The notes: a model not told the origin generated them from the letters alone. 64,000 nt of DNA from Metridium senile (GCA_949775045.1 OX459102.1:9457738-9521737); one strand, 5' to 3'; numbered from the stretch's first letter, positions 11,701 to 41,666 are shown. Program-made: numbers and translations.

Positions 11701-12733
11701 CGAATGTACTGCATCGAATAAACTTGGGAAAAACACAAGGAACTTTTACATCTACGTCATTGGTAAGTTTGATAGGACACAAACAACAAGACAGGGCCGT
11801 AGCACCCTCAAGATGATTGGGGGGATGATTTCTGAAAATAGCCCTGAAAATAACCATTCAATACACTCAAATCATGGTTTTTTTTGGGGGGATACTAACA
11901 CCAAGTCTTCCTGAAGACTACACACAGGGGCTGATTCAGGATTTTTTTCAGGGAGGGGGGGGGGGGGGTTGATTGTCTGAGCCCAGGGAGGTGCGCACCC
12001 CCTGCACCCCTATCCCCCCTGGATCCGCCCCTGACATACCAAGATGATCACAATCCATAATCACAATCCATAAACATCAACTGTGTTCAAATTGTGCACA
12101 TGTAGATACTAATTCAACCCTCCTTATACTAGATGGCACATGTATCCCAGGCTCATCCTACAGGGTCGTGTACAGTGAGCCCATTGGTAACCATGCCATC
12201 GTTGGTCCTGTATTGAAATCCATCACCACCCAGAATGACAGACAGTGCAAAGACGAATGCTTCATGCACACCCCAGATGTGTGCTACATGTTTAACTATT
12301 ATCCGCTGACCAAGAAATGTGAACTTTTCTACAAAGACAGAGCATCGGAATACACAATTGAAGCGAGGCAGGGATGTGTGTTCAGGACCCGTGAGGTGGG
12401 TATAGTTGGATTTCAAATCGATATTAATATTGTAAAAATTGCAACATCCATAACAACAAACAGGCCCGTGGAGGCGGCGACAAAGCTCAGGGCTAAAACA
12501 TCTAAGAGAGACGAGAAAAGCTCTGGAATCTATGGAACTTTCCATTTTTGACTGACCCTAAAAGTGTCATGACAAAATTCTGAATCTTAAGTTTGCTACC
12601 CTAGAAGACAGCAAATAAATCACTGATATTTAATGAATCAAATCGGTTTTTTTTGCAGTGTAAGATAAACAAATGTTTACAAGGTCAAAGGTGTTACTCT
12701 CTTGGTGACCAGTCCCACGCTGCCTGCAAATAA
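990..12733 (+). CDS. Gene 1: secreted multidomain protein, 3x F5/8C - Ig - PAN (5' partial)
   Basis: Eleven exons join in frame: 990-1023, 6238-6518, 6638-6776, 7402-7703, 8436-8577, 9424-9680, 10642-10710, 10996-11152, 11505-11762, 12133-12395, 12659-12733 (1977 nt, 658 residues plus TAA). The first exon in view reads [11 protein letters not shown], the hydrophobic end of a signal peptide, so the start codon lies left of the window. Then come three F5/8 type C (discoidin-like) domains, an Ig domain with its C, W and YYEC landmarks, and a Cys-rich PAN/apple-like module. Such proteins usually act outside the cell, binding carbohydrate, lipid or matrix; the ligand here is unknown. No transmembrane segment follows, so secretion is likely. 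All introns are GT-AG except one GC-AG (8578). An AATAAA overlaps the stop codon. The gene converges on gene 2. Exon boundaries are read by eye and supported by phase agreement throughout. Confidence 0.88.
1886..2082. mobile_element. MITE, TTA target site, CGTCTACACG ends
   Basis: Inverted ends GGCCTCGTCTACACG and CGTGTAGACGGGGTC are flanked by TTA at 1883-1885 and 2083-2085. The interior repeats the words GTATGCGGTTTC and GGATTC in both directions. A 3-bp TTA duplication suits PIF/Harbinger mobilisation (inference). Confidence 0.7.
2086..2212. mobile_element. MITE, TTA target site, GGGGCTGTATATATG ends
   Basis: Near-perfect fold-back of 127 bp, with arms running through GAAGGCGAGTTGTCCCTGC. 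Flanked by TTA at 2083-2085 and 2213-2215. It shares its left TTA with the right TTA of the preceding MITE, so one inserted at the edge of the other. Confidence 0.8.
2825..4598. other. Intronic stretch without clear gene
   Basis: AT-rich intron of gene 1. Overlapping open frames on both strands at 3405-4121, the longest 129 codons at 3732-4121, lack recognisable domains or splice partners. They may be a decayed insertion. A copy of the 1081-1240 sequence (agaagcaaaatcaagtaaaa..., gcgttgcgttattgg) recurs at 2846-2985. Confidence 0.4.
4599..5431. repeat. Satellite, 166-bp unit x 5
   Basis: Five near-identical units start at 4599, 4765, 4931, 5097 and 5263, with a remnant at 5432. Each contains a nested palindrome GTTGTC...GAGTTAC...GTAACTC...GACAAC. 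Within intron 1 of gene 1. Confidence 0.95.
5468..6115. mobile_element. Inverted-repeat element with ~105-bp arms
   Basis: Arm 5468-5573 (gttcgtgcttgttggtaaag to cacggtcaaataaaaatcac) is inverted at 6014-6115. The loop carries a further ~25-bp-arm hairpin at 5878-5928 (GCACAGCTTGAATCC). A direct copy of the arm end recurs at 6133-6155. Lies just before the acceptor at 6237. Confidence 0.7.
6238..6776 (+). CDS. Gene 1 exons: F5/8 type C domain 1
   Basis: Exons 6238-6518 and 6638-6776. The first carries the domain front ([25 protein letters not shown]); the second begins FKGN and ends [11 protein letters not shown]...RIGLFGCDA, the usual last strand of F5/8C domains. About 140 residues in total, normal for the family. 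The 119-nt intron between them consists largely of TGCTG pentamers. Ends in phase 1, matching the exon at 7402. Confidence 0.88.
6530..6605 (+). repeat. (TGCTG)n pentanucleotide microsatellite
   Basis: About 15 perfect pentamers occupy most of the 119-nt intron inside F5/8C domain 1. Confidence 0.95.
6985..7022 (+). repeat. (CCCAA)n microsatellite
   Basis: About seven perfect pentamers in an intron of gene 1. Confidence 0.9.
7402..8577 (+). CDS. Gene 1 exons: F5/8 type C domain 2
   Basis: Exons 7402-7703 and 8436-8577. The linker [19 protein letters not shown] is the classic start of an F5/8C domain. [19 protein letters not shown] and [10 protein letters not shown] form the core, and after the intron GFQGN...[11 protein letters not shown]...VEVYSYG closes it. 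The donor of the first exon could be GTG|GTAAGG (7703, preferred) or AAG|GTGGTA (7700); both keep frame. The second exon ends at a GC donor (AAAG|GCAAGT), required by the phase of the next exon. Confidence 0.85.
7955..8350. mobile_element. GC-ended inverted element with AAGATACC word repeats
   Basis: G/C-rich ends (cccgggtgggggg ... cccccccgggcg) with inner inverted arms GTAACGGGTATGCTCGT / ACGAGCATACCCGTTAC. The interior reiterates CCTAAAAGATACC-like words. Entirely intronic in gene 1. Confidence 0.6.
8655..8840 (+). repeat. (TGTCGC)n / TGTCAC microsatellite
   Basis: Hexamer run that decays rightwards into TGTCAC and TGTCAA variants. It yields spurious open frames on both strands. Intronic. 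Confidence 0.95.
9137..9379. mobile_element. MITE-like element with GGGATCA words
   Basis: Perfect 22-bp inverted ends (GCAGGCTCGTAACATGGTAT...) enclose irregularly spaced copies of GGGATCAGGGATCA. A relative lies at 16026-16305 on the opposite strand. Confidence 0.75.
9424..11152 (+). CDS. Gene 1 exons: F5/8 type C domain 3
   Basis: Exons 9424-9680, 10642-10710 and 10996-11152. The domain reads [21 protein letters not shown], then [20 protein letters not shown], then [10 protein letters not shown], then [10 protein letters not shown] and [11 protein letters not shown]. It has one more intron than domains 1 and 2. The last exon must start at 10996 after gtttag; the better-looking acceptor ttttcacag ten bases later would shift the frame into a stop. 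Confidence 0.85.
9850..10468. mobile_element. Element with GCGGTATT words and GGCGTGGGGGA ends
   Basis: The left end ggggcgtgggggatcgcgg and the inverse right end tcccccacgctccc enclose scattered GCGGTATT words. A second word-rich segment (CGTACCTTTT, TTTTAGGGT) is nested at about 10110-10300. Intronic in gene 1. Confidence 0.55.
10735..10880 (+). repeat. (GAAT)n/(GGAT)n microsatellite
   Basis: Degenerate tetranucleotide tract in the intron between exons 10642-10710 and 10996-11152. Confidence 0.85.
11165..11445 (+). repeat. (TTCA)n/(CATC)n microsatellite
   Basis: Tetranucleotide tract filling most of the intron before the Ig exon. The Ser/Ile/His-rich frames it produces are not genes. Confidence 0.95.
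11505..11762 (+). CDS. Gene 1 exon: immunoglobulin domain
   Basis: A single symmetrical phase 1-1 exon encoding about 86 residues. Landmarks of an I-set/V-like Ig fold are visible: LTLRCEA (first Cys), VTWKSNGK (core Trp), then [13 protein letters not shown] (the Y-x-C strand F). Phase 1-1 Ig exons are typical shuffling modules. No transmembrane helix follows. Confidence 0.88.
11925..12033. mobile_element. hAT-like MITE (CAGGGGC ends)
   Basis: Ends CAGGGGCTGATTCAGG and CCTGGATCCGCCCCTG form imperfect inverted repeats around G-rich and C-rich cores. This end sequence resembles hAT-type MITEs. An 8-bp duplication is not clean. Intronic in gene 1. Confidence 0.55.
12133..12733 (+). CDS. Gene 1 exons: PAN/apple-like module and C-terminal tail
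   Basis: Exons 12133-12395 and 12659-12733. The first encodes a Cys-rich domain with the PAN spacing [20 protein letters not shown] and KKCELFYK. The second encodes a 24-residue tail ([17 protein letters not shown]...) and the stop TAA at 12731-12733. PAN domains mediate protein or carbohydrate binding in secreted proteins. Assignment to PAN rests on Cys pattern and length; a related Cys-rich fold is possible. Confidence 0.75.
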
Positions 12734-13179
12734 ACAGGGAATACCATCGGAGTCTAGATAAGGTACGAAATCCTTGATGTCTTGATAAATCTAAATCTTA
12801 GTAAGACTTTTTAACATGTATTCTCTTTAATTTATCAAATATAATCAGTAAATTTTCAATTATTTACAATATAAGTTGTTGTTCCTCTTGTGGCTCTCGC
12901 CCGCGTTTTTAGTGGTCAGCGTTGTACATACAGCCCTTTTCACAAATGTTGTCTAAAATGAAATCGAAAATCGGTAAAACTTTGTTGGGCATTAATTATC
13001 ATACAAGCAAGTAGATGGTATAATAAACTACAAAAAAATAAAAATTCCTAAATTTCTTTAGTACGATGATCATTGATTTTTTATTACCAGTTTTTCTCAC
13101 TCCTCAAAAAAAAAAAAAAAAGACAACATGTGAGCAGTGTTGTGTGCTAAAATATTTAATGTAGGGGTAGTGATTATGA

Positions 13180-13510
13180 GAGTGTCGAATACTTTAAAAA
13201 CATTAGCCACTGGCTAGGGAGATTCGGTAACGACTCCCTGTATTTCGACGTAAATCAAAATGTCTAAATATTATTAACACCCTCACTACCCCGACATTAA
13301 ATATTTTAGCACACATCACTGACTTCTCGCATGTTGATTTTTGCTGAGGAAAGAAAATCGGATAACCTAGAGAAAAACTCTCGTGGCATAGGAGAGAGCA
13401 ACACATCAAACAAACTCTGTTCACTTGTCGTCCGAGCAGGGAATTGAACCCAGGTCACACAGATGAAAGGACAGCTCTCTTCAGTACCGCTAGCTAGGCC
13501 ACCTATTCCG
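13180..13510 (-). mobile_element. tRNA-derived SINE
   Basis: On the minus strand the head (13508-13440) shows a Pol III A-box-like GGCCTAGCTAGCGG and a B-box-like GGGTTCAATTCCC at tRNA-like spacing. The body reaches a tail containing AGCCAGTGGCTAATGTTT (about 13200). The same tail recurs at 59905-59965, so it is a dispersed family. Part of the body is also inverted at 13110-13190. Confidence 0.6.
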
Positions 13511-13821
13511 GCTTGCTTTTAGCTATAGAAACAGCCGATACTAAAAATTAGTGTTTTCTTTTCATTTTTTGGACAACTTTTGTGAAGACATGTGTAGAAG
13601 GCTATCTATGGTCACTGCTTGACAACTTATTTTCGGTTTGTCCGTAGCTCATTCAAATTGTATTCATTCAAAACCGTTCCCTTGACTCCCTTTTTGTGCA
13701 GCCTCGAATTGACGTGACGTTTTCGTTATTTGTAGATCACAAGACGGCACAAGGGGCCTTAGCTCTTGGCTATTACAGTCCTGCAGTATTCACATTTCAA
13801 TGATATTAATTTAAAAGCACA

Positions 13822-13968
13822 ATAGGTGGATTGCAACCATTCCCAGGAGAGCGAATTGAACAAAAGTACAACCAGTTACGGTGATGGTTTTCTTTTGTCA
13901 AGACCACCAGCATGGCTGCCGTTTCTTTTGTTCAATTCACTCTCCTGGGAATGGTTGCAGTCAGCCTA
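13822..13968. mobile_element. Fold-back MITE
   Basis: About 37-bp arms (TTGCAACCATTCCCAGGAGA and inverse) around an unrelated loop; intergenic between genes 1 and 2. Confidence 0.7.
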
Positions 13969-14219
13969 CTATATACTATACTACTATAACTATTTGCAAA
14001 AGTATAACCAGTGATATATAAACCATCATTACACCACTTTGAGACTGATAGCCTTAATCCCCTAAACAATCTTGAGGTGGAATAATTGTATTCGTTCTGT
14101 GCACGAGCGTCTTGCTATCAAACAAATTTTACAACATGCCATAAAACCAGACATCTGTATTAACGGTGGATGCTTCTATCTAAACTAGTGTAGAGTGTAC
14201 ATTAATACTAGTCGGTCGG

Positions 14220-14352
14220 TTGGTCAGTCATTCAGTCATTCAGTCATTCAGTCAGCCAGTCAGTCAGTCAATTGGTCTGCGGTATATCAGTCATTCAGTC
14301 ACTCCGTAAATCCTTACGTCATTTAGTCATTCAGTTGGTTTGCGGTATATCA
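14220..14352. repeat. CAGT/CATT degenerate repeat
   Basis: Irregular TCAGTCATTCAG words plus two copies of gcggtatatcagtcattca. It abuts the stop codon of gene 2 at 14354 and would lie in its 3' UTR. Confidence 0.7.
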
Positions 14353-14353
14353 G

Positions 14354-34505
<20,152 letters not shown>

Positions 34506-34799
34506 TGTGGCCAAACGTAGAAGTTTTTCGCGCTCAATGTAAAAGATCTTGGTATCGACGCCGCTTCGCGCCCCTATTCAATTCATACTGAAAGATATTG
34601 TTTTGGCAGGTGGTTGGAAAAAGAAAATATAACATTTATGAATTATGTATGGTAATTTAGTGGGTTTTTATTGGCTGGAAGGTAAATGACTATGTGAGGT
34701 GGCGAGTCCAGGAAACTGGCTGACACGGAAGGAAAAAAGATTAGAAATTAAAAAATGTGAAGGAAAGAACGGAGTAAGGGAAGTTCGAGAGAGAAAAAA

Positions 34800-34819
34800 A
34801 GGGAAAAAGGACGGAAGGA

Positions 34820-34863
<44 letters not shown>

Positions 34864-34868
34864 AAGAG

Positions 34869-34951
<83 letters not shown>

Positions 34952-34980
34952 AGGAAAGAAAGGAAATTAAAGAAGGGAAG
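34800..34980 (+). repeat. (GAAA)n microsatellite
   Basis: About 170 bp of AAAG/GAAA units with one GA dinucleotide stretch. It lies ~300 bp upstream of the gene 2 start codon (minus strand). Confidence 0.96.
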
Positions 34981-35814
34981 TAAGATATCATTAAATAAAG
35001 TATGATATAGAAAGGGCGAGGAAAGTAAACAGAGAAAGGGAAAAAGAACAAAATAGAATGAAAAAAATAATTAACTAATTCTAATGTAAGAAAATATAAA
35101 CAAAAATCGAAAGACCGGTGATAAATATTGTGAAACAAAATGAAAATTCACGAATTACCTAATAGATGTAAATATGGTAAAAGCGAATGTCAGGTATGGA
35201 AAGGAAATATTTGCGAATGGCATTTATATATAGTCCAGTCAATCTACGAAAATATTGACCTCAACCTGCCACTAATTGCAACAGAAGGTTTCTCAACGGT
35301 TTTCGACTAAGAACTATGTGCCTTACAACATATAAAAAGTCCCAAAAAGTCCCAAAAGGCAAAGACGGCAAAAACGAGTTTTTTTTGTGACTACTTTGAC
35401 TGCAATTTGAGCACAGCATGGAAACGAGGCTGCAATCAAAACACGAGATTATGCAAACTTTAAAGTCAATAAAAAGCCAATTAAACCGAACATTTTAAAT
35501 TAAAATCAATCTAATTTCTAGTAAATATCATTTGTTAAAGTTCTTATGCGTTTTTCAAAACTTTTAGAAGAACGGTTTAGACAATATCATATTTATTATA
35601 TTGAAGTATGATCACTACAGAATATGACATTTTAATTTACGTTTAATCATTATTACCGTTTCTTGCTTTATTATAGTATAAATTATTTTCATTCAATTGT
35701 ATTTGGAAGCATATTGTAGCGAATAAATGAACAGATACATAGACAGAAAAATAAATAATAAATAAATGAATAAAATAGATTATGCAAAACTGCCATGTCT
35801 AAGAGCGTGTAAAG

Positions 35815-36093
35815 GCCCGTTTATACTAGCAATTTTGTCGCGCGACAAGAGCTGCGATGTCAACGGCGATTTTATCGCAGCTTTGTCGCCGCAATTTCGA
35901 ATACGCTCGAATTTAGGAGACAGAAAGTCGCAGCAAATTGCACTAAATTTAGAGCATGTTCAAAGAAGCGTTGACAAATCTGCGATAGATATCGCCATCA
36001 AAATCGCAGCTCTTGTCGCGCGACACAATTGCTAGTGCATGTAAACTAGCCTGAAAAGTCCGGACGTGACGCAGGCTAATGTAAACGGGCCTT
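35815..36093. mobile_element. MITE, AGGCCCGTTTA ends, TAA site
   Basis: TAA|AGGCCCGTTTA ... TAAACGGGCCT|TAA. Inner inverted arms GCAATTTTGTCGCGCGACAA / TTGTCGCGCGACACAATTGC; the interior reiterates TCGCAGC/GCGAT words. Confidence 0.75.
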
Positions 36094-36406
36094 AACTTGT
36101 TCATTTCATTCACTGTCTAGAAATAACGCGGATTCGCAATCAAATCCTTATCCAGCGAATAAAATCTATAAAAAAAAACCGCTATGCAGTGGATAACTTT
36201 TATCCGCAGATAACTTTATCCACCCTTCGTACAAACGGCCCCAGAGGAGTAATCAGTCAGAGTAACTAACCGTAAAAACCAGACTTGAGGGAAATTTTTA
36301 TACAATAATAAAACACTTATCCTCACCAACCTTGCAGAACATCTTTGACGCTGTCTACTTGCGGTATCCTGCAACATTCTTTGCGGTTTCGTCATCCTTG
36401 AAAAAA

Positions 36407-37826
36407 CAATATCAATCAATCAATCTTTATTCATTCATAATCATCATCACAAATTTATCATAGTTCTAAATTTACAAAATTGTACAATGATTAAGAATAG
36501 GAGTCTAGAAAAAGCACGATGTGCTTATAAAGTATAGACTCCTTATTTATATTATTTAAAAAATACATATGATATAGTAAGTAAAATATCTGAAATAATC
36601 AATTAGTACAATTGAATAATTGCACTCTGTGATTTGTAATCAAATTTATAAACTGTTATAAATGAATAAAGTAAGTAAATTATTTAAATTATCAATTAGT
36701 ATAATCTAAAAAAAATCAATTGATAATTGCACTCTATAATTTGTGATAAAATTTATAAACTGTAACAAATATAATATTGTATTTATTGATTGTCGTTGAT
36801 ATAGTTTGATAATAGTTCTTCTTTAATTAATTTCTTGAATTTGTTATTATTTTTACAATTAATTTGAAATCTATAGTATTTGTTCCACATTAACGGTCCC
36901 ATGTAAGAAATTGGGAATTGGCTAAGTTTTGATTTTTTTGAAACAGTATGATAGCTATGTGATTGTCTTGTGTTATGACAATGAATTTCAGAGTTAAGCT
37001 TAAAAAAAGAATTGAATGTTTCAGGTAATTGACGAGTGTTAAACAGATACATTAGAGAAGCTATATTTAGTATAGTTATGTCATCTATTTTGAGAATGGA
37101 CTCAAAGTAGAACAGTGGGTTAGTGTGAGTATAATATGGTGAATTAGTTTTGAAGAATACGTAGTCTTTCTAAGTTGCTTTTATATGTATACTCCCCCAA
37201 ATAGTAATTCCATAGAGTAAATATGGATATATTAAACTATAGTAAAGTGTTTTAAGTGATGATTTAGGGAGAAGAAACCTTATCCTACTGAGAATGCCAA
37301 TACCTTGATTTGAGCATACATGATTAATGTGTGATTTCCATTTAAGTTGATCATCAATTATGATTCCAAGAAATTTTGTCTCACTAACCTTTTCTATTGA
37401 AATGCCATCTATTTTAACTTGCATTGGTATTGATTTCTTTTTTTTTTTAGTTAATTCTTGAATATCATGTAGTTTGTTTTTTTAGTATTTATAGAAAGTT
37501 TATTTGTTTTAAACCATATGGATAATTTGTTTAACTCTTAATTTATTGTTATATTATAATTTTTTAAATCCTTTGAATTATATAGTATATTTGTGTCATC
37601 TGCAAATAATGTAAAATGTAAGATTTCTGATGAATTGCAAAATCGTTTATATAAATCAGAAATAATAATGGTCCTAATATTGATCCTTGTGGAACCCCAC
37701 AAGTTATGTTAAACATTGAAGAATGCGTTCCATTAAAATCAACAAATTGTTTTCTATTTGAAAGGTAACTTTTAATCCAATTTAGGGGTAAGCCACGTAT
37801 CCCATAAAAGTTTAGTTTTTCCAATA
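36407..37826 (-). mobile_element. 5'-truncated, decayed non-LTR retrotransposon (LINE)
   Basis: Minus strand. Reverse-transcriptase motifs appear in broken frames: [11 protein letters not shown] and [20 protein letters not shown] (37824-37564), FADD in another frame near 37600, KFLGIIIDDQLKW (37424-37170). A C-terminal NTRQSHSY...MWN segment sits at 37052-36783. The 3' end is a (GATT)n tail at 36410-36424. Jockey/CR1-like by motif style; the clade is not certain. Frameshifts and stops make it inactive. Confidence 0.85.
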
Positions 37827-37913
37827 GAATTTAGTATTAATATTTAATTAGTATTAAGAATTAAATATCTTTGAAGTTTGTTGAACTGCAATTTACCGAG
37901 TTGAACTTGGTTG

Positions 37914-38058
37914 CAGGGATCGTTATTACGTGGGAATGGGCATTGAGTTATATCGATCCATTTTTATACTTATATACTTTGTTTTGTGTTATTGCTGCTG
38001 TTGTTCCCGTTTTTGTCGAACCATGGGCTAACAGAGCCGACATGTTATTAGCTACATA
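37914..38058 (+). pseudogene. Exon-like fragment of a membrane protein?
   Basis: After an acceptor-like ggttgcag, an open frame reads VITWEWALSYIDPFLYLYTL, then FCVIAAVVPVFVEPWANRAD and a stop. It is hydrophobic and faintly like the AVVELLxEPxW region of RFT1-type flippases. The identity is a guess from one motif. Confidence 0.2.
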
Positions 38059-38367
38059 AAGGGCATAATCTGAGTTCGACTACGTATGTATGTTGTATCT
38101 TTGTATATCTCACTATAGTGCAAGCCTACGCAAAACAGCAACTGACTAGTCTCCCCCGCGTAATGCTTCTTTTCTCTACCACAAAAAGCTGCGGGGGAGA
38201 ATAATGACAAGACAATTAATAACAACTATTAATATTTAAAAAAAGATAATAAGCTTAATAAAAAGTGAATAAGTGTTCCTTGCAGTACATGATTTTACAA
38301 AACTAGCGATGTAACACACTTCAAAAATTTAGTGTTTTTTTCAAGGATGACGAAACCGCAAAGAATG

Positions 38368-38462
38368 TAGCCTGAGTACCAGGCCCTCTGGGGAGGGGAG
38401 GGGGGGGGGGGGGGGGGGGGGGAGAAGGACTCCCTTCCCCAGAGGGCCTAATACTCAGGCTA
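38368..38462. mobile_element. TAGCCTG-family MITE, 9-bp TSD
   Basis: TAGCCTGAGTA...TACTCAGGCTA, flanked by perfect CAAAGAATG copies at 38359-38367 and 38463-38471. The loop contains a ~22-base G run. Inserted in the right arm of the composite. Confidence 0.88.
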
Positions 38463-38642
38463 CAAAGAATGTCGCATGATACTGCGCGCAATAGATCAGA
38501 CAGGGTCAAAGATGTTCTGCAAGACTGGTGAAGATAACTGCATTGTTATTGTATAAAAATTTCCCTCACGTCTGGTTTTTACGGTTAGTTACTCTGACTG
38601 ATTACAGCTCTGGATAATCAAAGCATATCAAAATGAACGAAA

Positions 38643-39672
38643 ATCACGCTTGGCATAAATGACCTCAAAATCGCTCATCAGAAACGTCCTTAAAACTTGG
38701 AAATCCTATTAACTTTATGATTTGAAGTCCAAACAAGCTATAATTTTCACAGCACATTACAGATATGACAATTTATAAAATGTTACATTTTGATGATACT
38801 CTGACGTTTCTATGACGTCACATATTACATTTCCTTTTATGGTTATTTCTTATGCTTTATCGAATTACGGATAATTCTTGTTGATCTGAATAGGTATAGT
38901 GAGAGAAATATTTAGCCGTTAATTGGAACTCGCAATGACGTTTCTAACTAGAGTTATAAAGGATTATACCTTTTTGTGACGTCATAATATGTGACGTCAT
39001 ATTGAATTATAATATCATCTTAAAAATGTTAAAAAGACGCATCCACTCGATGGAAATTTTCGAAGAGCAATAAACAAGTGTTGTTATTAAAAAAAAGTTT
39101 CAACATTTTTATTTGGTAGGCTTATATAAGCATTTTAGAACTTGTGTGACGTCATAGTGACGTATGAAATTTTTCTCGCCTTAATATCTACGTCTAGGAT
39201 TGAAAATTTAAAAAAATAAAATCAACAAGTTTTAGATCAACACTGGTGTAGTTTATGTACGAATTTTCATGCAACATTGATAAGAACTCGAAAAAATGTA
39301 CCAAGCGATGTTTTTGCCAAAGCTTTTTAAAGAAAGTTTCCCGCCAAAAAATTGCGGGAAAATAAGGAAATTTAAGAATTTGATTACTTTTGACTGAATT
39401 GTCCAATCGAAAAACGGTTTTCGAATTCATGTTAGCTATATCAAGAACTGTCATACAGTGCAGTTTTACGACGTTTGAATCAATTTGAAATTATATCAAA
39501 TACCATAAGTTCATAATGACGTCATTATCATAGCAATAACGCTAAAAAATATCAAATTGAGTTTGTGTGATTAATCCCTATATTCCTGCCAAGTTTGATG
39601 AAAGTCCAACTTCAAATTTTTAAAATACGCCCTAATGAGCGATTTTGAGGTCATTTATGCCAAGCGTGAAAT
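38643..39672. mobile_element. Non-autonomous element, CACGCTTGGCATAAATGACC ends
   Basis: About 40-bp inverted ends (CACGCTTGGCATAAATGACC, TCAAAATCGCTCAT) enclose ~1 kb rich in GACGTCA motifs. No transposase seen. Confidence 0.75.
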
Positions 39673-39743
39673 ATAGAAATCGACAAATCAAAATAAGTTA
39701 TAAAAAATAAACAGCACTTCTATCTTGACAAAGAGTTTTCGGC

Positions 39744-39916
39744 TTGCACTATAAGTCCTATAACGAGATACAAAGATACAAAGATACAAAACGTCAAACA
39801 GAGCTTCAAAACATTGCCGAATGCCTGAATGCCGTGACATTGACATAGATCGTATTTCAGCTTTGAAATCTGATATGCTTGTATCTTCGTATCTTCGTAT
39901 CTCGTTATAGTGCTAG
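39744..39916. mobile_element. Fold-back MITE GCACTATAA...
   Basis: Arms GCACTATAAGTCCTATAACG..GATACAAAGATAC and inverse; tandem GATACAAA words within the arms. A partial relative (gtatctttgtatatctcact) lies near 38095. Confidence 0.65.
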
Positions 39917-40159
39917 CCTTACTAGGCTTTACTATTACTAAATACTGATTCTTTATATCATCGAGTTCGTCATGTAGTGTGTGCAGTTTACGAAGATGTA
40001 TTAACATATTTATAAGGTGAGTATAAAAATCATGCTTTGACCAAATCATATTGCATTGCATATATGTTTTTTTATGCATAAGATACGATGAATAAAAAAA
40101 CATATTTTTTCCTATTAGGTATATGATGCGGTCTGATCAGACAAAAACATGTGTTATCT

Positions 40160-40385
40160 GTAATAATCACAAGAGGGTCCTGAAGGGGTAAAATGGGAGC
40201 TGGGATTGGCCTTATTTTTGACTGGGAAAATGGGATTGGATGCACTGGGACTGGGATTTACAAATAAAATAACAATAGAAAATGGGAATGGGATCGAAAA
40301 CTTGAGCAAAACTGATGGGATTATGTGATTTTTGACTGGGATTAGGTCCAAATATAAACAGGGAAATTGGATTCGCCCCCCCCCC
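40160..40385. repeat. ACTGGGATT-word segment
   Basis: Irregular reiteration of CTGGGATTGG, ACTGGGATT and AATGGGAT, ending in a C run. Same style as the other word-repeat segments; boundaries are unclear. Confidence 0.5.
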
Positions 40386-40399
40386 CCTCCCCCCTCCAC

Positions 40400-41230
40400 G
40401 TTTCGGAATTTATTCGTTGACCAGAATGAATGAAATTTGTTAATGTACATAAAGCTCGGTATACAAATAATCAATAGCATGATATCTTATTATGATTACA
40501 AAACTCGCGATAAAAACCTACGAAAGAATGTATTGTACTTTAGGGATACACATTATTCTTCATTACAATAATAATAATTATATAAGGCTTATATTGCACT
40601 TATTCAAATCTGTTCTGAGCACTTGAGCTATGAATAAAAACATAATTACAAAGAGAAAGCTGATCATTGTTTATTTGAACGATTTATTCAACAAATATAC
40701 ACACTTCCGGTTATAGACCATATCCCCAATATTTTAATATAATACCAACAGCAAAAAAATGATAAAATTTGAAATAAAAAGCAATAAAAGATTGCTAAGA
40801 AAATTTATCAGGCTGTTTGGAAATATAATTTAACCTTTTTTGGTTTTTATTTTATAACGAGACCGTTTAGCGAAGAAATAAAGCAACTTCCGGTTGCAGC
40901 CCCCGTTTCCATGATACAGCATAATTGCAATTTTATAATGCTCCAAAAAAGACTGGTTTTTAGCACCTTCCCCCACTCGAATCTTCTGGGACTTTTTTTT
41001 GGTAGTCACTGGGATCCTTACTGACATATTTATGAAAAAAATCTTCTGTTGCAATTAGTGGCAGGTCATTTCGTAGAATGACTGGACTAATAGATCAAAC
41101 TGAGGTAAAAACGTAAGTGAAAAAAAAGGGAAAATCAGTTTGGAAAGAAAATACTTATTTAAATTGAAGTAAAAAATTACTTACATTTAATGAAAAACAA
41201 TGAGTTATGATATAACAATGTACAAAAAAA
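40400..41230. other. Intergenic stretch, no supported gene
   Basis: AT-rich. An open minus-strand frame at 40830-41054 (IRVGEGAKNQSFLEHYKIAI) has no recognisable domain or partner exon. Confidence 0.4.
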
Positions 41231-41555
41231 AATGTAATTTCGTTGTGTACAAAGCTCTTGTTTGCTGTGCACTTTAGCTATTGACAATCTTCTGTAGCCA
41301 AAAATAATATTTATATTTTATTGCTCACACTGAGAACTATATCATTTGCTCTAAAAAGCTACATATTAATTTAGTACTATTTCTTTTTTGAACACACACA
41401 AAAATGTAATTTCGTTGTTTACAAAGCTCTTGTTTGCTGTGCACTGTTTGCTATTGACAATCTTCTGTAGCCAAAAATAATATTTATATTTTATTGCTCA
41501 CACTGAGAATTATATCATTTGCTCTGAAAAGCTACATATTAATTTAGTACTATTT
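41231..41555 (+). repeat. ~173-bp direct duplication
   Basis: Two nearly identical copies of tgtaatttcgttgtgtacaa ... tacatattaatttagtacta start at 41231 and 41404. Confidence 0.93.
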
Positions 41556-41666
41556 TTTAATAGTTGTTTTTACCACGTGTTTGAGCTCGATGCATGACAA
41601 TGACACTCCCTATGACATTTTGACATTAGGTTACATGTGGCCCTTAGTAACGCACTAGAGGATGGA

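Larger units (their letters stand above)
12734..14353. other. Intergenic region between convergent genes 1 and 2
   Basis: About 1.6 kb between the two stop codons. It holds a tRNA-derived SINE, a fold-back MITE and a CAGT/CATT-rich repeat just 3' of gene 2. A TTTTTTATT (minus-strand AATAAA context) near 13077 and AATAAAA near 13036 are candidate polyadenylation signals; neither is proven. Confidence 0.6.
36239..38615. mobile_element. Composite flanked by ~170-bp inverted arms
   Basis: 36239-36408 (gtaatcagtcagagtaacta ... catccttgaaaaaac) is inverted at about 38332-38615. The right arm is split by a 95-bp MITE at 38368-38462. A truncated LINE and an exon-like open stretch lie between the arms. 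Arm divergence suggests an old element. Confidence 0.6.
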
